A DNA stretch of 64,000 nucleotides, from assembly GCA_902774215.1 (NCBI GenBank), contig CACYHU010000001.1:49787-113786 (forward strand). The letters run 5' to 3'. This document shows positions 34,672 through 43,975 of this stretch, one piece after another. This DNA is from an uncultured Chloroflexota bacterium. Lineage in GTDB: Bacteria; Chloroflexota; Anaerolineae; Anaerolineales; Anaerolineaceae. How positions within the stretch are numbered: the first letter of the stretch is position 1; each line of letters starts with the position of its first letter. Position numbers and translations under genes: made by a program. Below the pieces are notes generated by a model that saw only the letters and a program-made list of their open reading frames with translations, was not told the origin of the DNA and ran no database searches.

Positions 34672-37479
34672 TTATTCTTCGTTCATGACACGAGTTATGA
34701 GCTTACCGGTTTCTTTCATGACAGCACTGCCCGCATTTTGCAGTGCGGTAACGATCACCTTGTAATCATCTGTTTGCGTTTCCGTACGGAACAGCTGGAA
34801 CAGCCATCTGGTCAGCAGGTTTGTGAATCCGGCTTCCAGATTTTCCTTATCCGGTTTATCAGTGGTATGCTTCAGCCCGAGCAGGATCATTGTCATTTCC
34901 TTCTCATGATTTTTAACACAGTTCGCGGCATCATTGTCAAGCCAGGCTGCCGCTTCTTTAGCATCATATTTGTCGTTGTATAATTGTTTGAATCGTCCTT
35001 TCATCCCGCCGAAGACAGTTTTCATGATCAGCATCTGATAGGTACTGCCGGCAGAAGCGTTTGGATTTTTCATCTCAGACATCGTAGTGTCATTGTCTTC
35101 CTGTTTTTCAAATAAATCGAAATCTATACCTTTATTCGGACGTTCTTTTTTTGCAAGGGAAAAAGCATAATCGACATCCTGCTGGTTGTATTTCTCCTTA
35201 TCCATCATATAATTGTGGGATGACACAAAATCCGAGGCAAGACTGTTGATCCGGTAGAAAGAATTTAAAGCCTTGGTTTCCTCTTGGCTTAATTCTTGAC
35301 GGTTTTTCGTTTTTTGCGCCAGATATGTGTATTCCATTAATTTTTCCATTGCTGCCTGGGGTGTCTTATAAATCTGGATCCATGCTTCGAACCCTGAAGA
35401 CGATATGCCATATTTTTTACTATCATTGATATTTGTAAAATTATAAAATTTGTCAGAAAAATTACTCTTGAGATCCCCCAAATCACTGTCCTCAACATTA
35501 AGGTCTTTATTTTGAGTCTTTCGATAAGCCTCATCAATCAATGTGATCACATTATTCAGGATATCGATGTTATGCAAAATTAACGGTTGGATACGCTTGT
35601 CGTTTTCATAATATTTGAATAACAGTTTGTTCAGTTTTTTGATCATATCCGTCATCATAGTGCGGCCTTTTACCAGATCTGACTGTTTAAACTGGTTCTC
35701 TATTTTTTTATCTTGATAATCCGGAAACAGCATATTTAGGTTTTTTTGGAATTTGGTATAATCCAGTTCATTTATCAGATTTTGGAACTCTTCCGGCAAT
35801 TTGATTTCCACAGGAGTGATTTCTGCCATTTTTTTATACAGATCCTGAAAACTGTGAGCTAACAAACGGACCGCAGCGGATAGATGAGATTCGTTCCTGA
35901 AATGGATGAGATTATTAGGATTGATAGCGCCGTACTTGCCGATCTGCCCCGCTTTGCCACCTTCTGCACGCTTCAGATTTTCAGCAACGCCATTCGGTGA
36001 ATAAGTTTCGCTGCTTCGTTTGCTGAATAATTTCAGAGAATTCTTATATCTTTCATACTCATCTTTTGTGACCATTTCGTTTCCGAAATTCTGATAGTCC
36101 AGGTCTTTCTTTCCACGTATTTTTTCAAAGCCGTTTTCCATTTCCGCTTTAAAAATCGGGGCTATCGCAGCGGCTCCAAATAATTGCGCGTCCGTTTTGG
36201 CATCTGTCGTCACATTCTCTTTAGCAAAGACCGATTCTGCGCCTTTGATTTTTGCCACATCAACGATCATTTCTTTGGCAAAGGTCGTACAGTTGCGTGT
36301 GTAAGCGTTGTATCCGCCCTGTTCGGCATAGGTTTCCGCGGCGCGCAGCACATTGGACACCTGTTTCGGTTTTGCCGGATAACTGCGGCTGATATCATAA
36401 GACCTGTTACTTTCGTTTTTTATCCTGCCGGGAATGGTGGCGTTATTGTAACCGGTTACAGCATCTTTTGCTAACCCTGAACCGCCTCCGCCTGCCATAT
36501 AGTACCCGAAACGCACTTTATAACGCTGCCAGCGCCCGGCTTTCGCGCTGTAACGGCTGTATTCAATGCCGATGCCTGAATGCCCGGTTCCCTCATTTGA
36601 AACAGTATATTTATCCGAAGTTTGTGTGACGTAAACCGAAATAACCGGGTCACGCGGTTTTGCGCTTTTATCCTTATCGTCACCCTCAGTAGCATTTTCT
36701 GCTATCGGTAAGGACCAGACATCCGGAACACGGCGGAAATCAACGTTGACCTGATCGTCAGGTCCTGTTACCTCTTCGAATGTTGCCCCGTTCCACCCGG
36801 GAATGGCATTGGGATTCTCTTTGTTCTTGAATCGGCTGCTTCCGCGCATGCCGTTGCGAATTCCTCCGAATGTGCCGGGCCCTTTTTTGAAAAGATCCGC
36901 GATCCCTTTCCCGAGTGTCGCAAAGAAGCCGCCGATTTTCCCGAGCGTTTTCCCTGTGTAGTAGGATAACCAGTTCCGAATTTTTGTCCCGAACCCCGGT
37001 TTTTTTCGTTCGGACAGTTTTTGGGTGACAAAACCCAGGCCTTTGACCGGTTCTAATGATTTATCGATCTGCGTCAGGTCTTCGTCTGGTGCTTCTTCTT
37101 TGATAAGAGGTTCGCCGGCATCTTCAAGATGTTCTTTCCCGGGGTTTTCATTTTCCTTTTGCGGCTGTTCGTTATTGTTTTTTCTGCCGGGATCTATTTT
37201 GTGAACGGGAAACTGCGTCGGATCGATACCATTCTCCTGCATGGATTCCATCACGTATTGACGAAGCTTTTCGTTTATTTCTTTCGGTTTTTTTTCATCA
37301 GGATTATTTATGTTGTTTGATTCATTGGAGGGAAGGATCGGAGGAATGCCTGTCTGATTAACGGCTTCATTCCCGATATTGATTAGCGCTTGGTTGCCTG
37401 TCTGATTCTGCCGGTTATCATTTTCGATATTCTGAAGGTCAGCGTTTTGTCCTGATTCAGTATTTTGTCGGCGATACAT
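34672..37479 (-). CDS. 935-residue protein with a putative permuted papain-like (NlpC/P60-LRAT type) domain; effector candidate
   Basis: Not assigned to a named family. Residues 1-140 are disordered and N/Q/E/K-rich. Residues 165-200 are amphipathic (KIRNWLSYYTGKTLGKIGGFF). A globular part holds GTGHSGIGIEYSRYS (H300) and later YNAYTRNCTTFAKEM (C397). His before Cys, with Cys in an NCxxFA context, is the order in permuted papain-like folds (LRAT, PPPDE, DUF4105), which are proteases, amidases or acyltransferases. The rest (420-935) is long, helical and highly charged. No signal peptide, no membrane helix. The gene stands alone with long flanks. Its modular, disordered-start design is like cargo of contractile injection systems, but that is inference. 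Confidence 0.6.
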   Translation of the reverse strand: MYRRQNTESGQNADLQNIENDNRQNQTGNQALINIGNEAVNQTGIPPILPSNESNNINNPDEKKPKEINEKLRQYVMESMQENGIDPTQFPVHKIDPGRKNNNEQPQKENENPGKEHLEDAGEPLIKEEAPDEDLTQIDKSLEPVKGLGFVTQKLSERKKPGFGTKIRNWLSYYTGKTLGKIGGFFATLGKGIADLFKKGPGTFGGIRNGMRGSSRFKNKENPNAIPGWNGATFEEVTGPDDQVNVDFRRVPDVWSLPIAENATEGDDKDKSAKPRDPVISVYVTQTSDKYTVSNEGTGHSGIGIEYSRYSAKAGRWQRYKVRFGYYMAGGGGSGLAKDAVTGYNNATIPGRIKNESNRSYDISRSYPAKPKQVSNVLRAAETYAEQGGYNAYTRNCTTFAKEMIVDVAKIKGAESVFAKENVTTDAKTDAQLFGAAAIAPIFKAEMENGFEKIRGKKDLDYQNFGNEMVTKDEYERYKNSLKLFSKRSSETYSPNGVAENLKRAEGGKAGQIGKYGAINPNNLIHFRNESHLSAAVRLLAHSFQDLYKKMAEITPVEIKLPEEFQNLINELDYTKFQKNLNMLFPDYQDKKIENQFKQSDLVKGRTMMTDMIKKLNKLLFKYYENDKRIQPLILHNIDILNNVITLIDEAYRKTQNKDLNVEDSDLGDLKSNFSDKFYNFTNINDSKKYGISSSGFEAWIQIYKTPQAAMEKLMEYTYLAQKTKNRQELSQEETKALNSFYRINSLASDFVSSHNYMMDKEKYNQQDVDYAFSLAKKERPNKGIDFDLFEKQEDNDTTMSEMKNPNASAGSTYQMLIMKTVFGGMKGRFKQLYNDKYDAKEAAAWLDNDAANCVKNHEKEMTMILLGLKHTTDKPDKENLEAGFTNLLTRWLFQLFRTETQTDDYKVIVTALQNAGSAVMKETGKLITRVMNEE

Positions 37480-37871
37480 TTAACACTCCTTCTCCATTAT
37501 CCTTTAATGCCGGTTATTCTTTTTTAACTGTATATCAATTATATAACCGAAATGTCAGAAATTTATTTGTATCTGTTCAGAATTGAGTATACGATGACAG
37601 ATACTTTGCTGCGGCGAAACCCGCACGGAGGCTCAAAAGCACCGGGGGATAAGCTGTTTGAGCAGTTAAAATAATGTTTATAAATTATTCAATAAATAAT
37701 GAATTGTCTGTACAAATCAGGACGAATACCATATAATCTTTATTACAAAAACATAAGTAATAAAGATATTTTTAAAAATATGATATTTGTCAGATTCGGA
37801 TATGACAATTTAGTAGTTTTAGAATTTGACTGTTTGCGATAAAATAGAGTTGTCAGACAATATTCTTTGGA

Positions 37872-37934
37872 ATATCGTGATATATTGTGGAAATGATATA
37901 CATTCGTATATCTTAAACTTACAGAAAACTGTAA
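37872..37934 (+). promoter_or_regulatory. Palindrome cluster upstream of the BMP binding protein
   Basis: Three dyads lie just before the gene: ATATC-GT-GATAT (37872-37883), GATATAC-ATTC-GTATATC (37895-37912) and TTACAG-AAAA-CTGTAA (37919-37934). TTGTGG/TATATC with a 16-base spacer (37885-37912) would put a promoter over the second dyad, which could then be an operator. The rest of the 477-base gap (37480-37871) shows no gene. Confidence 0.4.
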
Positions 37935-37956
37935 GAAAAAAAAGGAGAAAAGAAGG

Positions 37957-39144
37957 ATGAAAAAGTTTTTATCGTTGTTTCTTGTCTTGGCAGTGTTGAT
38001 GATGGCTTTTGCCGCAGTTTCTGCCGACGACTTCAAAGTCGGGGTTATTCTTGTCCATGATGAAAACTCCGGTTATGACCAGGCGCACATTGAAGGTGTT
38101 CTGGGTGCTGCTGAACGTCTTGGGCTTTCTGCTGATCAGATCATCTTCAAATATAACATTCCTGAATCTGAGGAATGCACTGATTCTGCTGTGGACCTTG
38201 CTGAACAGGGCTGCCAGCTCATCATCTCTGACTCCTACGGCCACCAGGCTTACATGATGGAAGCTGCCCGTGAATATCCGGATGTTCATTTTATTGCAGC
38301 TACCGGTGATACCGCCTGGAAGGAAGGCCTTGATAATGTTTCCAACATGTTCCCGCACACCTTCGAATCCCGCTTTGTCTCCGGTGTCGTTGCCGGTATG
38401 AAACTGAAGGAATTGATGGATGCCGGTACTGTTACCGATCCTCATATCGGTTATGTCGGCGCTTATCCATATGCTGAAGTGGTTTCCGGCTACACCGGTT
38501 TCTTCCTTGGCATTCGCTCCATCGTCCCGGAAGCTTACATGGATGTTCAGTACACCAACAGCTGGTATGATCCGAATGCTGAAGCAGCTGCTGCTGAAGC
38601 ACTGATCGCCCGCGGCTGTGTTATCATCGGCCAGCATGCTGACTCCACCGGTGCACCGTCCGCCATCCAGGCTGCTCAGGATAAGGGAACCACTGTTTAC
38701 AGTGTTGGTTACAACATCGACATGCGCGCAGTTGCTCCGACAGCTGCTCTGACTTCCGCTCAGAACTGCTGGGTCGAACTCTACACCCCGATGATCGAAA
38801 TGGCCATGAAGGGCGAAGATATGCCGACAGATTATTCCGTTGGTTATGCTCATGATGGTGTCCAGATCTCCGAACTGGGCGAATCCTGCGCTGAAGGAAC
38901 CGCTGAAGCTGTGGAAGCTGCCATTGCCGCGATCAAAGACGGCTCTCTGCAGGTCTTTGATACTTCCACCTTCACCATGGGCGGCGAACCTGTAACCAGC
39001 TGGTTCGCATTGGATACCGATGGCGACTGGGTTCCGGACAGCGAAGAAGCGATCTCTGACGGGTACTTCCATGAATCAGAAGTTATCTCCGCTCCGTATT
39101 TCAGCATCCGCATTGACGGCATTACTGAACTGACCAACGAATAA
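37957..39144 (+). CDS. BMP-family substrate-binding protein (nucleoside-type ABC transporter)
   Basis: 395 residues with a signal peptide (LSLFLVLAVLMMAFAAVSAD) but no lipobox cysteine. The mature protein is a Bmp/PnrA-type periplasmic-binding fold: KVGVILVHDENSGYDQAH, DLAEQGCQLIISDSYGH, YPDVHFIAATGD, GYVGAYPYAEVVSGYTGFFLGI, GCVIIGQHADSTGAP and YSVGYNIDMRAVAP. Relatives bind purine nucleosides. Codon choice (Cys/Phe/Tyr C-ending) points to high expression. A hairpin after the stop probably keeps it more abundant than the downstream transporter genes. The long antisense frame under it is a codon-bias shadow. Confidence 0.9.
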   Translation: MKKFLSLFLVLAVLMMAFAAVSADDFKVGVILVHDENSGYDQAHIEGVLGAAERLGLSADQIIFKYNIPESEECTDSAVDLAEQGCQLIISDSYGHQAYMMEAAREYPDVHFIAATGDTAWKEGLDNVSNMFPHTFESRFVSGVVAGMKLKELMDAGTVTDPHIGYVGAYPYAEVVSGYTGFFLGIRSIVPEAYMDVQYTNSWYDPNAEAAAAEALIARGCVIIGQHADSTGAPSAIQAAQDKGTTVYSVGYNIDMRAVAPTAALTSAQNCWVELYTPMIEMAMKGEDMPTDYSVGYAHDGVQISELGESCAEGTAEAVEAAIAAIKDGSLQVFDTSTFTMGGEPVTSWFALDTDGDWVPDSEEAISDGYFHESEVISAPYFSIRIDGITELTNE

Positions 39145-39165
39145 TAAATAGATTGTAAATTTTGC

Positions 39166-39197
39166 TCGGGGAGCATGATGCTCCCCGGGTATTTTTA
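39166..39197 (+). terminator. Terminator or attenuator between binding protein and ABC genes
   Basis: GGGGAGCA pairs with TGCTCCCC around TGA and is followed by TATTTTTA. Placed inside the transporter operon, it would favour binding-protein mRNA. Confidence 0.82.
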
Positions 39198-39324
39198 TAG
39201 CTCAGTCAGACAGAATCATTCTTCAGTGGTTCTGCCTGACGGGGATACAAAAGAATCGTCATTGTATTCATAAGTTTTTGGTGCCGATTGATTTCCGAAA
39301 TCTTTCGGGGAAAGGAAGTCTCCC

Positions 39325-40866
39325 TTGAGTATTAAAAACGCTGTAAAGATGGTAGATATCACGAAAACCTTTGCTGCCAGGGCAGAAAAGGTCATTGCAA
39401 ACAACAAGGTTTGCCTGGATATCAATTATGGAGAAGTATTAGCGCTTCTGGGTGAAAATGGCAGCGGGAAGACAACATTGATGAACATGTTATCCGGAAT
39501 TTATGCTCCGGACAGTGGTGACATTTATGTTAATGGGCAGCATGTTACAATTAATAATCCGGCTGATGCATTTGCACTTCATATTGGTATGATCCACCAG
39601 CACTTCAAACTGGTGGAAGTTATGACCGCTGCTGAAAATATTATTCTCGGTTTGGATGAAGGCAGTAAACTGATTGACCTGAAAAACGTTCGAACACGGG
39701 TGAAGGATTTTTGCGATCGCTACGGCTTTGTAGTAAATCCTGATAAAAAGGTCTATGATATGTCTGTTTCCGAAAAACAGACACTGGAAATAGTCAAACA
39801 GCTCTACCGTGGTGCAGATATTCTGATCCTTGATGAACCGACGGCTGTGCTGACCCCGCAGGAAACTCAGAAGCTCTTTGCCGTGCTGCGAAACATGAAA
39901 GCGGACGGAAAGGCTGTCGTTATCATTACTCATAAACTGCATGAGGTGATGGATATTTCAGACCGTGTTGTTGTTTTGCTGAAAGGTAATTTTGTCGGCG
40001 AAAAGATGACAAAAGACACGAACCCGCAGGAACTGACCAACATGATGGTGGGCCGTCCGACAGTCCTGAACATCGACCGTTCCGAGCCGAAAGATCTGCG
40101 TAAATGTCTGGAAGTGAAAAACCTTTCTGTAAAAGATATTTACGGTGTTTTGAAATTGCAGAACGTCAATTTTACCTGTTATGGCGGTGAGGTACTGGGT
40201 GTCGCCGGTATCTCAGGCAGCGGACAGCGGGAATTACTGGAAGCAATCGCCGGGCTGGAAAAACTGGAACCGGGTGCGGAGATTCTATATACAGCAAATA
40301 CTCCCGGAGCAAAAGAAGAAAATCTTGCAGGTATGTCCCCGGTGAAAATCAAAAACATGGGCGTAAGTCTGGCATTTGTTCCTGAAGACCGTCTGGGAAT
40401 GGGGCTTGTCGGCAACATGGATATTGCTGAAAATATGATGCTGAAGAGCTATAAGGATGGCAGCGGCCCGATGCTGGATCTGCAGAAGCCAAAGGCGCTT
40501 GCGGAAAAGGTTGTAAAAGATCTGGAAGTTCTTACTCCTTCAATTCATACACCTGTACGACGCCTTTCCGGGGGAAATATCCAGAAAGTTCTGGTAGGCC
40601 GTGAAATCGAGCAGCATCCATCACTGATCATGACAGCCTATGCGGTCAGAGGTCTGGACATTAACACATCCTATATGATCTACAATATGATGGATGAACA
40701 GAAACGAAAGGGTGTTGCTGTTTTGTTTGTCGGTGAAGATCTGGATGTATTGCTTGAGCTTTGTGACCGTATCCTGGTGCTCTGCGCAGGACAGGTCAGC
40801 GGTATTGTTGATGCCCGTAAGACCACCAAAGAAGAAGTCGGTCTGCTGATGACCCATCTGGGATAG
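39325..40866 (+). CDS. ABC transporter ATPase with two nucleotide-binding domains (NupO/YufO-like)
   Basis: 513 residues, sugar/nucleoside-type double ATPase. NBD1: Walker A LGENGSGKTT, Walker B ILILDEPTAVLTP, but its signature is MSVSEKQ in place of LSGGQ. NBD2: degenerate Walker A GISGSGQREL, signature RLSGGNIQK, and Walker B IMTAYAVRGLDI in place of the usual xxPTRGLD. Such asymmetry is normal for the second half of this family, though the YAV replacement of xPT is uncommon. The start is TTG with AAAGGAAG. Powers nucleoside import with the two following permeases. Confidence 0.9.
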   Translation: MSIKNAVKMVDITKTFAARAEKVIANNKVCLDINYGEVLALLGENGSGKTTLMNMLSGIYAPDSGDIYVNGQHVTINNPADAFALHIGMIHQHFKLVEVMTAAENIILGLDEGSKLIDLKNVRTRVKDFCDRYGFVVNPDKKVYDMSVSEKQTLEIVKQLYRGADILILDEPTAVLTPQETQKLFAVLRNMKADGKAVVIITHKLHEVMDISDRVVVLLKGNFVGEKMTKDTNPQELTNMMVGRPTVLNIDRSEPKDLRKCLEVKNLSVKDIYGVLKLQNVNFTCYGGEVLGVAGISGSGQRELLEAIAGLEKLEPGAEILYTANTPGAKEENLAGMSPVKIKNMGVSLAFVPEDRLGMGLVGNMDIAENMMLKSYKDGSGPMLDLQKPKALAEKVVKDLEVLTPSIHTPVRRLSGGNIQKVLVGREIEQHPSLIMTAYAVRGLDINTSYMIYNMMDEQKRKGVAVLFVGEDLDVLLELCDRILVLCAGQVSGIVDARKTTKEEVGLLMTHLG

Positions 40867-40885
40867 AAACAGGAGGCAAATGAAC

Positions 40886-41986
40886 ATGGAAAAGAAAGAA
40901 CCGTTATTCCGTATTACTAAACGCGGTGCGATTCCCTGGTGGGCTTCTCTCGGAATCCGTCTCATCGGGCTGCTGATTGCATTAATACTGTGTGCTTTTA
41001 TAATTTTCGGAATTACAAAACTGAATCCGCTGAAGGTTTATGCGGCAATGTGGGATGGGGCACTTGGTACCAACAGACGTATGTGGGTGACTATCCGTGA
41101 CACGATGATGATGCTTTGTATCGGACTTGGGCTTGCTCCGGCATTCAAGATGAAATTCTGGAATATCGGTGCGGAAGGTCAGGTGCTGGTCGGTGGTATC
41201 GCTGCTGCAGCCTGTATGCTTTACCTGCCGAAGACAATGCCGAACTGGCTGGCTCTGGTGATAATGTTTTGTGCCAGTGCCCTGGCAGGCGCGATATGGG
41301 GATTTTTCCCCGGCTTTTGCAAAGCCATGATCAACACGAATGAAACGCTGTTCACGCTGATGATGAACTATATAGCCATCCGACTGACAGCCTATTTTGT
41401 GGCAAAATGGGAAAATCCTTACGGTTCCAATACAGTCGGGATCATCAATTCCCAAAGCCGTTTTGGCTGGTTCCCAAAGGTTTTTGACCAGCAATACGGT
41501 TTGAATGTGATTTTGGTCCTTGTTCTCACGATTTTCATCTATGTCTATTTGAAATATACCAAGCACGGGTTTGAGATCGCGGTTGTTGGTGACAGTGAGA
41601 ATACTGCCCGTTATTGTGCCATGGATGTCAAGAAAGTAATTATCCGCACCATGATGCTTTCCGGTGCCATCTGCGGTATAGCCGGATTCCTTGCAGTTGC
41701 CGGTGCGGGACATACAATCTCCACTGATACAGCAGGCGGACGCGGCTTCACAACGATTATTGTAGCCTGGATGTCAAAATTCAATTCATTCATTATGGCT
41801 GCGGTATCAGCATTTCTGGTCTTCCTCGAAAAAGGTGCCATGCAGATCGCGTCTCAATACCAGCTCTCTGATTATATCTCCAATGTGGTAAAAGGGATCA
41901 TCCTGATTTTCCTGCTTGGCAGTGAATTCTTTGTCAACTTCACAGTCAAAATTCGCGGATCTCGCAAATCGGAGGTGACGAAATGA
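40886..41986 (+). CDS. ABC transporter permease (NupP/YufP-like)
   Basis: 366 residues, about nine to ten membrane helices of the BPD_transp_2 type: PAFKMKFWNIGAEGQVLVGG, GFFPGFCKAMINTNETLFTLMMNYIA, and ARYCAMDVKKVIIRTMMLSG. ATG 40886 is preferred over ATG 40880 because AGGAGG lies only 3 bases from the latter. Ends in an ATGA overlap with the second permease. Confidence 0.9.
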   Translation: MEKKEPLFRITKRGAIPWWASLGIRLIGLLIALILCAFIIFGITKLNPLKVYAAMWDGALGTNRRMWVTIRDTMMMLCIGLGLAPAFKMKFWNIGAEGQVLVGGIAAAACMLYLPKTMPNWLALVIMFCASALAGAIWGFFPGFCKAMINTNETLFTLMMNYIAIRLTAYFVAKWENPYGSNTVGIINSQSRFGWFPKVFDQQYGLNVILVLVLTIFIYVYLKYTKHGFEIAVVGDSENTARYCAMDVKKVIIRTMMLSGAICGIAGFLAVAGAGHTISTDTAGGRGFTTIIVAWMSKFNSFIMAAVSAFLVFLEKGAMQIASQYQLSDYISNVVKGIILIFLLGSEFFVNFTVKIRGSRKSEVTK

Positions 41987-42975
41987 CACAGGCACAAATA
42001 ATTGCATTAATTAACTCTTCTGTTGTTTTCGGGACAGTTATCCTGTTCGGCGCAGTGGGTGAGATCCTTACGGAAAAAGGCGGTAATCTGAACTTGGGTG
42101 TTCCCGGGATCATGTATATGGGAGGTATTGCCGGCCTCATTGGTACATTCTATTATGAGAAGGCAATGGGAGCTAATGCGGTACCGATCGTATGTATCCT
42201 GATAGCGATCATCTGTGCGTTGATCGCCTCTTTCCTCAGCGGTCTCCTGTTTTCATTTATGACAGTTACCCTGCGCTGCAATCAGAATATCATGGGTCTG
42301 GCATTCAACATTTTTGCGGCCGGTTTTGCGAATTTTTACGGTGGTTCACTGAACAAACTTGCAGGCGGCGTCGGACAAATCAATGTGTTGACAACAAGCA
42401 AGGCGTTCCGGGCTACGATCCCTGCACTGAATGGATTGGGAAGTATCGGAAAAATTTTCTTCTCCTATGGTTTTCTCGCCTATGTCGCGATCGCTTTCGC
42501 GATCCTGATCCGCTGGTTTTTGAATCGGACAATGGTGGGCTTGAATCTGCGTGCTGTCGGTGAAGATCCGGCTGCAGCGGATGCGGTCGGTATTAATGTG
42601 ACAAAATATAAATATCTGTCCACCAGTATTGGTGCCGCAATTTCCGGACTTGGCGGATTGTATTATGTGATGGATTATCAGAAAGGCACATGGGACAGTG
42701 CCGGCGGCGTTGAAGGTTTGGGGTGGCTGGCTGTTGCGCTGGTTATTTTTGCCTCCTGGCGGCCGCTGCGTGCTATTTGGGGTGCTTATCTGTTTGGTAT
42801 CCTCTCATGGATGTATTTCTATATCCCGGGATTAACCAGAAGCTCTCAGGAAATTTTCAAGATGCTGCCTTATATTGCTACACTGGCTGTTTTGATCATT
42901 GTCTCCCTGCAGCATAAGGTTGAGAATCAGCCGCCGAAGCATCTGGGCCTTCCATATTTCCGCGAAGATCGGTGA
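41983..42975 (+). CDS. ABC transporter permease (NupQ/YufQ-like)
   Basis: 330 residues, BPD_transp_2 fold: GEILTEKGGNLNLGVPGIMY, VTLRCNQNIMGLAFNIFAAG, RAVGEDPAAADAVGINVTKY and GLGWLAVALVIFASWRPLRA. Second membrane subunit of the nucleoside-type importer, translationally coupled to the first. Confidence 0.91.
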   Translation: MTQAQIIALINSSVVFGTVILFGAVGEILTEKGGNLNLGVPGIMYMGGIAGLIGTFYYEKAMGANAVPIVCILIAIICALIASFLSGLLFSFMTVTLRCNQNIMGLAFNIFAAGFANFYGGSLNKLAGGVGQINVLTTSKAFRATIPALNGLGSIGKIFFSYGFLAYVAIAFAILIRWFLNRTMVGLNLRAVGEDPAAADAVGINVTKYKYLSTSIGAAISGLGGLYYVMDYQKGTWDSAGGVEGLGWLAVALVIFASWRPLRAIWGAYLFGILSWMYFYIPGLTRSSQEIFKMLPYIATLAVLIIVSLQHKVENQPPKHLGLPYFREDR

Positions 42976-43009
42976 TCTTCCAATACGGATCAGTTTAAAG
43001 ATTTTTTCG

Positions 43010-43045
43010 AATATGGATTTGCGCAACGCGGATCCATATTTGTTT
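43010..43045 (+). terminator. Terminator of the nucleoside transporter operon
   Basis: AATATGGAT (43010-43018) pairs with ATCCATATT (43032-43040), followed by TTGTTTGT. Confidence 0.6.
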
Positions 43046-43142
43046 GTAAAATCAGGAATTGTATTATTATTATCCTATAATTCTGTTTCTTAAGATAAAA
43101 TAGAATCATTGGATATTGAAAAAAAGGAAGAGAGAAACAAAG

Positions 43143-43889
43143 ATGAAAAAGAATTTGTTTATCAGTTTGTTGATCGTTATTTTTGTGCTGAGTGCCGGGG
43201 TATTGACCGCGGCAGCGGATCCTGTAAAGGTCGCTATAAATCCGGACACAAAACCTTTCAAATACTATGATGAAGCAGGTGAATTTGCCGGGATCGATGC
43301 TGATGTTATTAACGGGATCGCTGAAGCTGAAGGGTTGGAAATCGAATTCGTTGAAATGAAATTCGAGGATATCCTTGATGCGGTAGCTTCCTGTGAAGTC
43401 GACGCGGCAATTTCCGCACTGACAAAAACCGAAAACCGCTCAAAGATGGTGCATTTCTCAAGCCCTTATGTGATGGGATTGCAGTCAGTCTTTGTACGGC
43501 TGAAAAACGACGGATTGCAGGATATTTCTGATCCGGCAATCACAATTATCGGAGCTAAATCATCTACTACAGCTGAAGAGAATGCCAGAATAGTAGCGGA
43601 AAGGTTAAACCTTCAGGTTAAACTCTACCCGGATTACGCTCAATTGTTTGAGGCACTTGAAAATGATGAGATAGATGCCGCAATATCTGATGAACTGCTC
43701 GCGAAAGAATTTGTCGATTCTTATGCCGATATGATGACGATTGGACAGCCGCTGACCAATGAGCCCTATGCTATCGCGGTATGTCCGGATAACGCGGAAC
43801 TTTTGACCACCATTAATCATGGATTGAATGAAATGCGCCGGAGTGGTAAACTGGACGAAATCGTTTTGAAAAATCTGTCTAATAACTGA
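43143..43889 (+). CDS. Family 3 extracellular solute-binding protein (polar amino acid type)
   Basis: 248 residues. Signal peptide LFISLLIVIFVLSAGVLTAAAD without a lipobox Cys. SBP_bac_3 motifs: VKVAINPDTKPFKYYDEAG, AGIDADVINGIAEAEG, CEVDAAISALTKTENRSKMV, FSSPYV, IGAKSSTTAEENA and DAAISDELLAKEFV. Binds amino acids or small cations for ABC import; no cognate permease is adjacent. ATG 43143 has GGAAGAGAG upstream; an in-frame upstream TTG is unlikely. Confidence 0.88.
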   Translation: MKKNLFISLLIVIFVLSAGVLTAAADPVKVAINPDTKPFKYYDEAGEFAGIDADVINGIAEAEGLEIEFVEMKFEDILDAVASCEVDAAISALTKTENRSKMVHFSSPYVMGLQSVFVRLKNDGLQDISDPAITIIGAKSSTTAEENARIVAERLNLQVKLYPDYAQLFEALENDEIDAAISDELLAKEFVDSYADMMTIGQPLTNEPYAIAVCPDNAELLTTINHGLNEMRRSGKLDEIVLKNLSNN

Positions 43890-43910
43890 AATTTACAGAA
43901 CTATGAAATT

Positions 43911-43949
43911 GAAAGGGCCTGTGCTGTTGACTGCACAGGTCCTTTTTTA
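43911..43949 (+). terminator. Terminator between convergent genes
   Basis: AAAGGGCCTGTGC pairs with GCACAGGTCCTTTTTT around an 8-base loop with one mismatch. Confidence 0.85.
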
Positions 43950-43975
43950 GATGAACTGGTTTTTCTTTCTGTTTT

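Noticed and set aside
37969..39072. Long reverse-strand open frame of 367 codons under the BMP binding-protein gene
   Set aside because: Caused by the strong codon bias of the real gene; no ribosome site, no family resemblance, and the plus-strand protein is a clear family member.
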